NCBI GenBank assembly: GCA_015654725.1
Contig: JAATGI010000023.1
Span: forward strand, 1 to 11,862
Length of the DNA: 11,862 nt
Direction of reading: 5' to 3'
DNA from: Rhodospirillales bacterium
GTDB lineage: Bacteria > Pseudomonadota > Alphaproteobacteria > ATCC43930 > CGMCC-115725
Numbering within the stretch: the first letter of the stretch is position 1; every line of letters starts with the position of its first letter. Position numbers and translations under genes: made by a program. Under the pieces are notes generated by a model. The model did no database searches. It was not told where the DNA came from and saw nothing but the letters and a program-made list of their open reading frames with translations. This document shows positions 1-6,094 of the stretch, piece by piece.

Positions 1-213
1 GAGATCCTGAAAGATCGGAAACCGCTCCCCCGTGGCGAGGTTGCGCAGAAAGCCCGCGTTACAAGCCCGGTCGGCGAGACCGTGGGTTTCCGCGACAACG
101 CCGGCGACACGACCGAACGGCCTCCACCGCTGGACCAGGGTGCCGAACAGGGTCTGAACCGCCGGACTCGGCGCGCCCCGGACGACGGCAACCGCCGTTG
201 CGGAGTCGGCAAT
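1..213 (-). CDS. DUF2478-like protein, N-terminal part, cut by window edge; start unclear
   Basis: The minus-strand frame entering the window from the right is open from a stop at 253-255 down to position 1. Its translation reads like an N-terminal domain: AVAVVRGAPSPAVQTLFG, then RVAGVVAETHGLADRAC, then a GFLRNLATGERFPIFQDL segment. This resembles, from memory, DUF2478 proteins, a family of unknown function sometimes found near molybdate transport genes; no search was run. No ATG, GTG or TTG occurs in this frame in the window. The only conceivable starts are a rare ATT at 213-211 or CTG codons inside conserved-looking sequence. An AAGGAG-like motif lies at 247-242 on the minus strand, inside the end of the upstream dehydrogenase gene, but no usual start follows it. 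The gene could use a non-standard start, be coupled to the dehydrogenase gene, or be a remnant that lost its 5' end. The family call is moderate and the intactness is doubtful. Confidence 0.42.
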   Translation of the reverse strand, partial: MADSATAVAVVRGAPSPAVQTLFGTLVQRWRPFGRVAGVVAETHGLADRACNAGFLRNLATGERFPIFQDL

Positions 214-217
214 CTGT

Positions 218-1684
218 TCAGAACGGATAAGGATTCGGCCGCTCCTTGATGGTCAGCCACTGCCAATGGGTAAATTCTTCCCAGTTGGCCGGACCGCCGA
301 TGCGGGTGCCGTTGCCGGAGGCGCCGGTGCCACCGAACGGAATATGCGCCTCGTCGGCCACGGTCTGGTCATTGATGTGCAGTAGGCCGGTCGTCAGCTT
401 GTTGCCGACCGCCAGCGCGCGGCCGACATTGGCCGAAAATACGCCCGCCGATAGACCGTATTCGGTATCGTTCGCCATCCTGATGGCGTCGTCGTCGGAC
501 TTGAACGTCGTGATCGCCGCGACCGGCCCGAAAATTTCCTCTTCATAGGCACGCATGCCAGGCTTCACCCCGGTCAGTACCGTCGGCTTGTAGAACGTCC
601 CCTCGAAAGTGCCGCCGGCTTCGAGCTTGGCGCCGGCCTTGATGCTGTCCTTGACGATGCCGTCGATGCGCTCGACCTGCTGCTTGCTGATGATCGGGCC
701 GAGCGCCACCTGGCCCAGCGGATCGCCGACCGGCAGATGGTTCGCCTTCTCGACCAGCTTCGCCGTCAGCGACGCCGCGATCTTCTCCTGTACCAGGATG
801 CGGCCGGTGGTCATGCAGATCTGGCCCTGATGGAACCAAGCGCCGAACGCGACCGCCGATGCCGTTGAATCGAGATCGGCGTCCTCCAGCACGATGACGC
901 CGTTCTTGCCGCCGAGCTCAAGCTGCACCTTCTTCAGATGCTTGCCAGCGAGCTCGCCGACGCGGCGGCCGGCGGCGCTCGACCCGGTGAACGAGACCAT
1001 CGCGATGTCGGGGTCGGTGCAGACCGCCTCGCCGGCCTCAATGCCGCCCGGCAGGACGTGGAGCACGCCCTTGGGCAAGCCCGCTTCCTCGAACAGGCGG
1101 GCGATGATGACGCCACCGGTCAGCGGCGTGCGCGGATCGGGCTTGAGCACGACCGCGTTGCCGACCGCGAGCGCCGGCGCGACCGCGCGCATCGACAGGA
1201 TCAGCGGGAAGTTGAACGGCGAAATGACGCCGATGACGCCGCGCGGGATGCGCCGCGCCAGGCTGATGCGGCCTGGATCAGACGGCAGCACCAAGCCCTG
1301 CGGCTCGTTGCACATCGCCGCCGCGCGATAGAGAATTTGCGTGATGGAATGGGTCTCGAAGCCGGCCTTGGCGGGAATGCCGCCTGTCTCGCGCGCGATC
1401 CACGGGATCAGCTCTTCCTGATTGTCCTCGAGGATGCGCGCCGCCTTGCGCAGAATCTCCGCGCGCTTCTCATAGGGCGTCGCGGCCCAGCCCGGCTGCG
1501 CCGCGCGCGCCTCGGCGGCGGCCTTGCGCACATCCTTCGCGGTAGCGTTGCCGACCGTCGTAATGTGGGCGCCGCTCGCCGGCTCAAGCACGTCGATGGT
1601 GCCGCCGCTCGTATACCAGTCGTTGCCGAACAGACGCCCTTTCCAGGTCGCCTCGATCATGAATTTCGGAACAGGCGCGTTCAT
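218..1684 (-). CDS. NAD(P)-dependent aldehyde dehydrogenase, benzaldehyde dehydrogenase type
   Basis: This 488-residue enzyme should oxidise an aromatic aldehyde, most likely benzaldehyde to benzoate, in the cytoplasm. It has the full aldehyde dehydrogenase superfamily layout: an SPFNFPL segment with catalytic-loop Asn158, Lys181 in LKPDPRTP for cofactor binding, FTGS at 232-235, general base Glu256 in ELGGK, nucleophile Cys290 in GQICMTTGR, and a conserved EEIFGPV segment near residue 385. Length is normal for the family. The start at 1684 is supported by a strong GGGAGG ribosome binding site 6-11 bases upstream. The benzaldehyde assignment rests on remembered resemblance to proteins annotated that way in Bradyrhizobium-type bacteria and on the benzoate genes nearby. 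It is not obviously BoxD, which is a different, usually longer dehydrogenase acting on the CoA-bound semialdehyde. Another aromatic aldehyde such as a vanillin-like compound is possible. It appears to have its own promoter, separate from the transporter operon. Confidence 0.85.
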   Translation of the reverse strand: MNAPVPKFMIEATWKGRLFGNDWYTSGGTIDVLEPASGAHITTVGNATAKDVRKAAAEARAAQPGWAATPYEKRAEILRKAARILEDNQEELIPWIARETGGIPAKAGFETHSITQILYRAAAMCNEPQGLVLPSDPGRISLARRIPRGVIGVISPFNFPLILSMRAVAPALAVGNAVVLKPDPRTPLTGGVIIARLFEEAGLPKGVLHVLPGGIEAGEAVCTDPDIAMVSFTGSSAAGRRVGELAGKHLKKVQLELGGKNGVIVLEDADLDSTASAVAFGAWFHQGQICMTTGRILVQEKIAASLTAKLVEKANHLPVGDPLGQVALGPIISKQQVERIDGIVKDSIKAGAKLEAGGTFEGTFYKPTVLTGVKPGMRAYEEEIFGPVAAITTFKSDDDAIRMANDTEYGLSAGVFSANVGRALAVGNKLTTGLLHINDQTVADEAHIPFGGTGASGNGTRIGGPANWEEFTHWQWLTIKERPNPYPF

Positions 1685-1687
1685 AGT

Positions 1688-1695
1688 TTCCTCCC
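1688..1695 (-). promoter_or_regulatory. Ribosome binding site of the aldehyde dehydrogenase
   Basis: On the minus strand a GGGAGGAAACT stretch leads directly into the ATG at 1684. This is an almost ideal Shine-Dalgarno match at good spacing and fixes the dehydrogenase start. Confidence 0.8.
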
Positions 1696-1720
1696 TCGGA
1701 ACTTAGTGTCGGTTTTAGTG

Positions 1721-1726
1721 GTTATA
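1721..1726 (-). promoter_or_regulatory. Candidate -10 box for the aldehyde dehydrogenase promoter
   Basis: The minus strand reads TATAAC here, five of six matches to TATAAT. Transcription from it would give a leader of about 30 bases before the ATG at 1684. The matching -35 region, around 1744-1750, is poor (TGGATA-like) and is covered by the 1741-1760 palindrome, so the promoter may depend on an activator or be blocked by a repressor. This is inferred from sequence only. Confidence 0.4.
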
Positions 1727-1740
1727 GGAGGTCGGCGCCG

Positions 1741-1760
1741 AAATATCCAGACGGATATTT
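1741..1760. promoter_or_regulatory. 20-bp palindrome, candidate operator upstream of the aldehyde dehydrogenase
   Basis: AAATATCC (1741-1748) and GGATATTT (1753-1760) form a perfect inverted repeat with 8-base arms separated by AGAC. It lies 57-76 bases before the dehydrogenase start and overlaps the expected -35 region. Such symmetry with a short spacer is typical of sites bound by a dimeric regulator. It does not resemble the site in front of the benzoate-CoA ligase and boxR genes, so a different, unseen regulator is implied. There is no run of T beside it, so it is a poor terminator candidate. Confidence 0.5.
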
Positions 1761-1765
1761 CGCGC

Positions 1766-1795
1766 TAGCAAGACTTTCCTTAGCAAGACTTCCCA
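1766..1795. repeat. Tandem 15-bp direct repeat upstream of the dehydrogenase palindrome
   Basis: TAGCAAGACTTTCCT (1766-1780) is followed immediately by TAGCAAGACTTCCCA (1781-1795). The two units match at 13 of 15 positions, the first 11 perfectly. The repeat begins six bases beyond the palindrome, on the side upstream of the dehydrogenase promoter, where an activator could bind. It may instead be a small duplication without function. Confidence 0.55.
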
Positions 1796-2254
1796 AAGAC
1801 GAATTTAATCATAAGCCGCGAGATTACGCTATTAGTTGATCGCTTGCGTGAGTTCGGTCTCGGTTAAGGTGGGCCCTTTATGAGCGGGCCAAAGAAACGC
1901 GGACATTGGCGAAAACCCTAGCGTTTCGCTAAGAATGGCTCAATTTCGCCGCAAACAGTTTCAATCGGTTGGCCTCTGTTGCACGCTAGGTTGGACCCGC
2001 GTACGTGCGTAGAAATGTCTTTCGGACGGCGGCACTCTTTATCGAAACGTACGCGCTCTCCGTCCTGCCCATTAGACTGGCTCGTCCGCCGACACAATCA
2101 CGATCAAAGGGACCTCTCGGATACGAGGATATCGCCTCCCATAAGGCCAATCTGATAGCCGGGCGGAATTGTCTAATCGCCGTTGATTTGCAGTTCTTCG
2201 AAAGCGAAAGCGTTGGCGGCCGCAATTCTGTTCACGGGAGGAAGCCGGCCGGCC

Positions 2255-2953
2255 TCAAAGACTGAGATACCGTCTCAAATCGGAATGTGTTTTGAGTTCC
2301 GCGGGGGTACCGCTGAGAACAAGTCGCCCGTTCACCATAATGAGAAGACGCTCGGCAATGCCCGAAATCTGGGCAAGATTGCGGTCAACGATTATGGCCG
2401 CGATGCCACTCTGGCGAATTAGACTGATGATCGACCAAATCTCGCGGGCGACGAGTGGTGCCAGTCCTTCCGTGATCTCGTCGAGAAGGATTGCTTTTGG
2501 ATTCATCACCAACGCGCGGCCGATCGCCAACATCTGCTGCTCCCCGCCGGAAATCTGTCCACCGCCATGATTGAGCCGCTGCGCCAAGCGTGGAAAGACG
2601 GCGAGCACCCGATCGAGATCCCAGGCGCCTGGTCGCGCGGCTAGGACCATGTTTTCCCGTACACTCAGCGTCGGGAAAATGCCGCGTCCCTCCGGGACAT
2701 AGGCGATGCCTGCACGAGCAATGCGGTCGGCGCGCGCACCAATCATCGGAATCCCTTCGATGCGGATTTCGCCACGACGCGCCGGGGTTAGGCCGAGCAG
2801 CGAGCGCAGCAGTGTGGTCTTGCCCATGCCGTTGCGCCCTAGCAGCGCCACGGTCTCGCCGCGCCGCAGGGTGAGGTCGATGCCGTGCAACACATGGCTG
2901 GCGCCGTAATAGGTGTGGAGTCCGACGGCCTCGATCAGCGGCGCGTCGCTCAT
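2255..2953 (-). CDS. livF: ABC transporter ATPase, LivF type (aromatic acid / branched-chain amino acid family)
   Basis: One of the two cytoplasmic ATPases that power the importer (232 residues, normal length). The Walker A motif is GRNGMGKT at 39-46. YVPEGR at 85-90 is the LivF form of the Q-loop region, the signature is ISGGEQQ at 134-140, and Walker B is AILLDE at 154-159. ITEGLAP follows, where an Ala or Pro usually stands in place of Ile160. The switch region is VDRN rather than a His-containing loop; LivF proteins commonly carry VEQN or VDKN there. The ATG overlaps the livG stop (TATGA), so translation is likely coupled. The last third of the gene (about 2280-2520) is near 55% GC, against about 70% at the start of the gene and in livG. 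This suggests drift or recombination at the operon end, though all ATPase motifs remain. The substrate is inferred from neighbours. Confidence 0.9.
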   Translation of the reverse strand: MSDAPLIEAVGLHTYYGASHVLHGIDLTLRRGETVALLGRNGMGKTTLLRSLLGLTPARRGEIRIEGIPMIGARADRIARAGIAYVPEGRGIFPTLSVRENMVLAARPGAWDLDRVLAVFPRLAQRLNHGGGQISGGEQQMLAIGRALVMNPKAILLDEITEGLAPLVAREIWSIISLIRQSGIAAIIVDRNLAQISGIAERLLIMVNGRLVLSGTPAELKTHSDLRRYLSL

Positions 2954-3699
2954 ACCGCCTCGCCGAGATAAGCGGCCTGCACCGCGGCGTCGGTGCGGAT
3001 CACCGCTGGCGTGCCGCTCGCGAGCACCGCGCCGTCGACCATCACGGTCACTGTCGCCGCGATGTTGAACACTGCGTCCATGTCGTGCTCGACCAGCAGG
3101 ATGGCGTGATCCGCGCCGAGCCGCGCGATCAGCGTGGTGATGCGCGACGCTTCTTCAAGCCCCATGCCCGCGAGCGGCTCGTCGAGCAGCAGCACTTGCG
3201 GCTCGGTCGCCAGCGCCATCGCCAGTTCGAGCTGGCGCTGCTCGCCATGCGACAGGTCGGACGCGCGTTCGTCCGCACGCGTCTCGATGCCGGCCAGCGC
3301 CAGCGCGCGCTCGGCCGCGTCGTTGACTTCGCGATAGCCGAGGGCGGGGCGGAACAGACGGATGCCGGGCTGACGCCGCGCCTGCGCGGCGAGACGGCAA
3401 TTCTCGAATATGGAAAAGCCGGCGAAGATATTGGTGCGCTGGTAGGCGCGCGCGATGCCGAGCCGGGCGATGCTGTCGAGCGCGTGGCCTTCGATTTCTG
3501 TGCCGCGAAAGAACACGCGGCCCGTTGTCGGCACGAGGTCGCCCGAGAGGAGATTGATGAGCGTTGTCTTGCCCGCGCCGTTCGGGCCGATCACGGCATG
3601 GATTTGGTTCGGTGCCAGGTCGAGCGAAACGTCGCGCACCGCCGCGAGGCCGCCGAAATTCTTGCCGAGCCGTTCGGCCCGCAGGATCGGCTCAGACAT
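2950..3699 (-). CDS. livG: ABC transporter ATPase, LivG type
   Basis: The second cytoplasmic ATPase of the importer, 249 residues, typical for LivG. It contains Walker A GPNGAGKT at 38-45, a Q-loop AYQR with Gln87, signature LSHGEQ at 149-154, Walker B VLLLDEP at 169-175, and the switch His205 in VEHD. NIFAGFSIFEN after the Q-loop and the AGMG stretch after Walker B are usual for this family. It overlaps the 3' end of livM by 8 bases and the start of livF by 3, so the subunits are probably made in fixed proportion. It would pair with LivF on the membrane proteins LivH and LivM. The benzoate or aromatic-acid role is inferred from the adjacent ligase and box genes. Confidence 0.92.
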   Translation of the reverse strand: MSEPILRAERLGKNFGGLAAVRDVSLDLAPNQIHAVIGPNGAGKTTLINLLSGDLVPTTGRVFFRGTEIEGHALDSIARLGIARAYQRTNIFAGFSIFENCRLAAQARRQPGIRLFRPALGYREVNDAAERALALAGIETRADERASDLSHGEQRQLELAMALATEPQVLLLDEPLAGMGLEEASRITTLIARLGADHAILLVEHDMDAVFNIAATVTVMVDGAVLASGTPAVIRTDAAVQAAYLGEAV

Positions 3700-4639
3700 G
3701 GCGACGCGCGCGCGTCGTGCGCCATAACGAGGCCGGATCGATCAGACCCTGCGGCAAGAGCAGCACGGCCGCGACGATGAACATTCCCATCGGCAAGAGC
3801 CAATGGGTCGTGAGATCGCCGAGGAAATTCTCCAGTAGCACCAGCACGGCCGCGCCGAGGATCGCGCCGTCGATCGTGCCCATCCCGCCGAGAATCACCA
3901 TCATCAGCACGCTGCCGGAAAGCCGCCAGCCGAACAGTTCGGGATTGACCACCCCGAATTGCGCCGCGTCGAAATAGCCGGCGAGGCCAGCGAGAGCGCC
4001 TGCAATGACGAACGCGAGAAGCTTGTAGTGCGGCGTGGCGAAACCGAGCGAACGCATGCGGTGATCGTTGCTGCGGATGCCGCGCAGCGCATGGCCGAAC
4101 GGCGCGCGTAGAATGACGCGGAGCAGCAGATACGACGCTGCCAGCGCGATCAGCACGAGATAGTAGAAGGCATGGCCCTGGCCGAGATCGATGGGGCCGG
4201 CGCTCGGGCGCTGATAGACATAGGCGCCGTCGGAGCCGCCGAGCCAGCGTGCGCCGTTGGCGTAGTAATAGAACATCTCGCCAAACGCCAACGTCACCAT
4301 GATAAAGTAGACGCCGGACGAGCGCAGTACCAGCAGGCCGATGACAAACGCAGCAAGTGCCGCCGCCACGACCGCCGCCGGCAGCGACAAGAAAAGGCTC
4401 GCGCCGCCATATTGCGGCGATAGGAGATAGAGTGCATAGGCGCCGATGCCGAAAAATGCGGCATGGCCGAGGCTGACCATGCCGGCGAAACCGACGAGCA
4501 GATCGAGACTCATGGCGAAAATCGCCATTATCATGATCCGCGCGGCGAGATCGAGCCCGAACTTGCCGGCGACCAGCGGCAGCGCGATTAGCACGATCAG
4601 GCCGAGCCCGAGCAGGATCGGCCACGCCTGCTTCGTCAT
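3692..4639 (-). CDS. livM: ABC transporter permease, LivM type
   Basis: One of two inner-membrane channel subunits, 315 residues. The protein is a chain of hydrophobic helices. It has the family's N-terminal motif around MSLDLLVGFAGMVSLGHAAFFGIGAY (residues about 43-68) and, near residues 220-260, a region with GYFDAAQFGVVNPE followed by GGMGTIDGAILGA, which corresponds to the ATPase-contact region of LivH/LivM permeases. The ATG overlaps the livH stop by 4 bases (ATGA), and the gene runs 8 bases into livG. The C-terminus is a short basic tail (TTRARRHV), expected on the cytoplasmic side. Confidence 0.92.
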   Translation of the reverse strand: MTKQAWPILLGLGLIVLIALPLVAGKFGLDLAARIMIMAIFAMSLDLLVGFAGMVSLGHAAFFGIGAYALYLLSPQYGGASLFLSLPAAVVAAALAAFVIGLLVLRSSGVYFIMVTLAFGEMFYYYANGARWLGGSDGAYVYQRPSAGPIDLGQGHAFYYLVLIALAASYLLLRVILRAPFGHALRGIRSNDHRMRSLGFATPHYKLLAFVIAGALAGLAGYFDAAQFGVVNPELFGWRLSGSVLMMVILGGMGTIDGAILGAAVLVLLENFLGDLTTHWLLPMGMFIVAAVLLLPQGLIDPASLWRTTRARRHV

Positions 4640-5514
4640 CGCGCGGTAGCGCCGAACAGGCCGGCGGGGCGCCAGATCAGCACCGCGGCCATCAGGGCAT
4701 AGACCAGCATGCCCGAGAATTGCGGCGCATAGACCGCGCCGAACGTATCGACCAGCCCGATCAGCAACGCGCCGAGGAACGCGCCCTTGATCGAGCCGAT
4801 GCCGCCGATCACCACCGTGACGAAGCAGACGATCAACACCTGGTTACCCATGCCGGGAAACACCGAGGTGGTCGGCGCCGCCACCATCCCGGCGAAAGCG
4901 GCTAGGGCGACGCCGAGCGCGAACACGAGGCGATAGATCAGGCCGATATCGATGCCGAGCGTCTGTACCATCTCGCGGTTGAACGCGCCGGCGCGGATCG
5001 CCATGCCGAGCTTGGTCTTCTGGATCAGGAGATAGAGCAGCGCCGTCACCACGAGGCAGATCACCGACAACGCCAACCGATAGGCTGGATAAGACAGGGT
5101 CGCGGTCAACGGAATCGAGAAATCGAGAAAGTGCGGTACCGGCACGCCATGCACGTCGTTGCCGACGGTGATGCCGCGCAACTCCTCGAAAACCAGGATC
5201 AACCCGTAGGTCAACAGCACCTGATAGAGGTGATCGCGGCTATAGAGGAAACGGAACAGTAGCGTTTCGAGCAACAGCCCGAGCAGGAACGACAGCGGCA
5301 CCGCGATCGCCAACGCCAGCCACAGATTGCCCGTCACGTCCGCGAACACGAAGGCGAGATAGGCGCCAATCATGTAGAAGCTGCCGTGGGCGAGATTGAT
5401 GATGCCCATGATGCCGAAAATCAGCGTCAGCCCGCTCGCTACCAGAAAAAGCAGCAAGCCGTATTGCACGGCGTTGAGCAGTTGGATCAGGAAAAAGATT
5501 AGCGTGTCGGACAT
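4636..5514 (-). CDS. livH: ABC transporter permease, LivH type
   Basis: The other inner-membrane channel subunit, 292 residues from the chosen start. It begins with a hydrophobic segment (LIFFLIQLLNAVQYGLLLFL) and the typical GLTLIFGIMGIINLAHGSFYMIGAYLAF region. Later come GAFNREMVQTLGID and VIGGIGSIKGAFLGALLIG, the usual ATPase-contact region. I chose the ATG at 5514 (MSDTLIFF), which fits the family's usual N-terminus. An in-frame ATG at 5571 would add 19 polar, unconserved-looking residues. The ribosome binding site before 5514 is weak. It overlaps livM by 4 bases. A decayed plus-strand gene lies directly upstream (5598-5919), so livH may be expressed by read-through from the ligase promoter, from a weak promoter in 5515-5597, or both. 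Confidence 0.9.
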   Translation of the reverse strand: MSDTLIFFLIQLLNAVQYGLLLFLVASGLTLIFGIMGIINLAHGSFYMIGAYLAFVFADVTGNLWLALAIAVPLSFLLGLLLETLLFRFLYSRDHLYQVLLTYGLILVFEELRGITVGNDVHGVPVPHFLDFSIPLTATLSYPAYRLALSVICLVVTALLYLLIQKTKLGMAIRAGAFNREMVQTLGIDIGLIYRLVFALGVALAAFAGMVAAPTTSVFPGMGNQVLIVCFVTVVIGGIGSIKGAFLGALLIGLVDTFGAVYAPQFSGMLVYALMAAVLIWRPAGLFGATAR

Positions 5515-5597
5515 GATGATTGGCTTCGGCTGCCGCCCATGGAGGCAATGATTCGAAAATCCCCGTAACATAGACCGGCAACCCGACGAGGCGTCCC

Positions 5598-5919
5598 ATG
5601 AAGTTCGACTACTTCACCTTGAGCGACAATCACTACGCGAACAATACGCGGACCGCCAACCAGTTCGTCGCCGACATTCTGGACGAAGGCCTCTACGCCG
5701 AGGAGCTTGGGTTTCACTCGGCCTGGATCGGCGAGCATCATTTCAACTCGCTCGGCGTGCTGTCCTGTCCCGACCTGGTGCTGGCGACGCTGGCTGCGCG
5801 CCATCCTCTACTTCAATGTCGGCCTCAGGCCCCATGGTCAGGTGAAAGACTAGATGACACGGTTCATGGCCGAAGTCGCACCGTCATTCAAGGATAAGCG
5901 CGGCGGCGCGATGCGATGA
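5598..5919 (+). pseudogene. Remnant of a luciferase-like flavin-dependent monooxygenase (internal deletion, frameshift and stop)
   Basis: The first about 68 codons (5598-5801) read MKFDYFTLSDNHY, then a segment ending in SAWIGEHHFNSLGVLSCPDLVLA, the clear N-terminus of LLM-class flavin-dependent oxidoreductases found near aromatic-degradation genes. Immediately after AAR, a different frame (from about 5800) continues with AILYFNVGLRPHGQVKD and, after a TAG at 5851-5853, MTRFMAEVAPSFKDK up to a stop at 5917-5919. This second part matches the C-terminal end of the same family as I remember it (ILYFNVGLKPH, then a stretch like DEMARFMAEVAP). The gene has thus lost roughly 230-270 middle codons, changed frame and gained a stop where Glu is expected. 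A GAGG-type ribosome binding site still precedes the ATG. The original read-through ORF (to 5897) encodes only the N-terminal fragment plus nonsense. It lies on the strand opposite to the surrounding transport genes. No function is expected. Confidence 0.85.
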
Positions 5920-6094
5920 TTGCAACCAAGCCGATGGCCGCCAATACACCGCCGCGATAGGCCCAAGGCATCTGGCTAATCATGAAGTTGGTCTTCGGAT
6001 AGGGGAAATAACCGGCCCCCTGTCCGATCCAGACCAGCCCGAAGACGATGGCAAGAGTGGCGACGATCAGCGAAACCCAGCGAACCGCTTTCAT
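5888..6094 (-). CDS. Small two-helix membrane protein of unknown function
   Basis: A 68-residue protein with two predicted membrane segments: about residues 5-25 (RWVSLIVATLAIVFGLVWIG) and about 46-62 (GGVLAAIGLVAIIAS). They are joined by a loop GYFPYPKTNFMISQMPWAYR and end in a basic tail (SRRRAYP). The loop pattern, with a GYFPYP stretch and FMI(S/D)Q..PWAY, resembles small uncharacterised proteins I recall from Hyphomicrobiales. The ATG at 6094 shares one base with the stop of the binding-protein gene (TGATG), pointing to coupled translation; an in-frame GTG one codon upstream (6097) is an alternative start. Its end overlaps the dead monooxygenase gene on the other strand by 32 bases. It might be an accessory of the transporter, but that is only suggested by position. 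Confidence 0.7.
   Translation of the reverse strand: MKAVRWVSLIVATLAIVFGLVWIGQGAGYFPYPKTNFMISQMPWAYRGGVLAAIGLVAIIASRRRAYP

Larger units (their letters stand above)
1685..2254. other. 570-bp intergenic region, no convincing gene
   Basis: This stretch separates the dehydrogenase start from the livF stop. GC is about 42% at 1741-1860 and about 47-58% beyond, clearly below the 67-70% of the box and liv genes. Besides the dehydrogenase promoter elements it holds short hairpins at 1872-1890 (GGCCC/GGGCC, 9-base loop) and 1919-1931 (TAGCG-TTT-CGCTA), and a GCCGGCCGGC palindrome at 2244-2253 just past livF. None has the T-run expected of an intrinsic terminator. Open frames of 60-90 codons exist on both strands (for example plus 2005-2265 and minus 1986-2225), but none has a recognisable protein pattern or good ribosome binding site. 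It may contain the eroded remains of an older gene; I could not identify one. Confidence 0.6.

Noticed and set aside
1..252. Plus-strand frame open from position 1 to about 249
   Set aside because: It lacks a start and a protein-like pattern, whereas the opposite strand gives a DUF2478-like sequence.
218..1684. Reading the aldehyde dehydrogenase as BoxD (3,4-dehydroadipyl-CoA semialdehyde dehydrogenase)
   Set aside because: Its N-terminus and motifs resemble benzaldehyde dehydrogenases; BoxD is a longer and different dehydrogenase and would normally sit with boxA/B/C.
938..1768. Long plus-strand open frame across the dehydrogenase gene
   Set aside because: Arginine- and alanine-rich antisense shadow in high-GC DNA, with no domain pattern, lying over a well-supported gene.
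1872..1931. Hairpins as intrinsic terminators or a small RNA
   Set aside because: Short stems with no following T-run and no conserved structure evident; could not be supported.
1986..2265. Overlapping 79- and 86-codon frames on both strands of the intergenic region
   Set aside because: No recognisable motif, no good ribosome binding site, and both strands are equally open, as expected by chance.
5515..5571. Extended livH start at 5571
   Set aside because: It adds a polar stretch unlike LivH proteins; the ATG at 5514 begins right before the first membrane segment.
5499..5804. Minus-strand 101-codon frame opposite the monooxygenase remnant
   Set aside because: Antisense to clearly homologous (though dead) coding sequence, with no family resemblance of its own.
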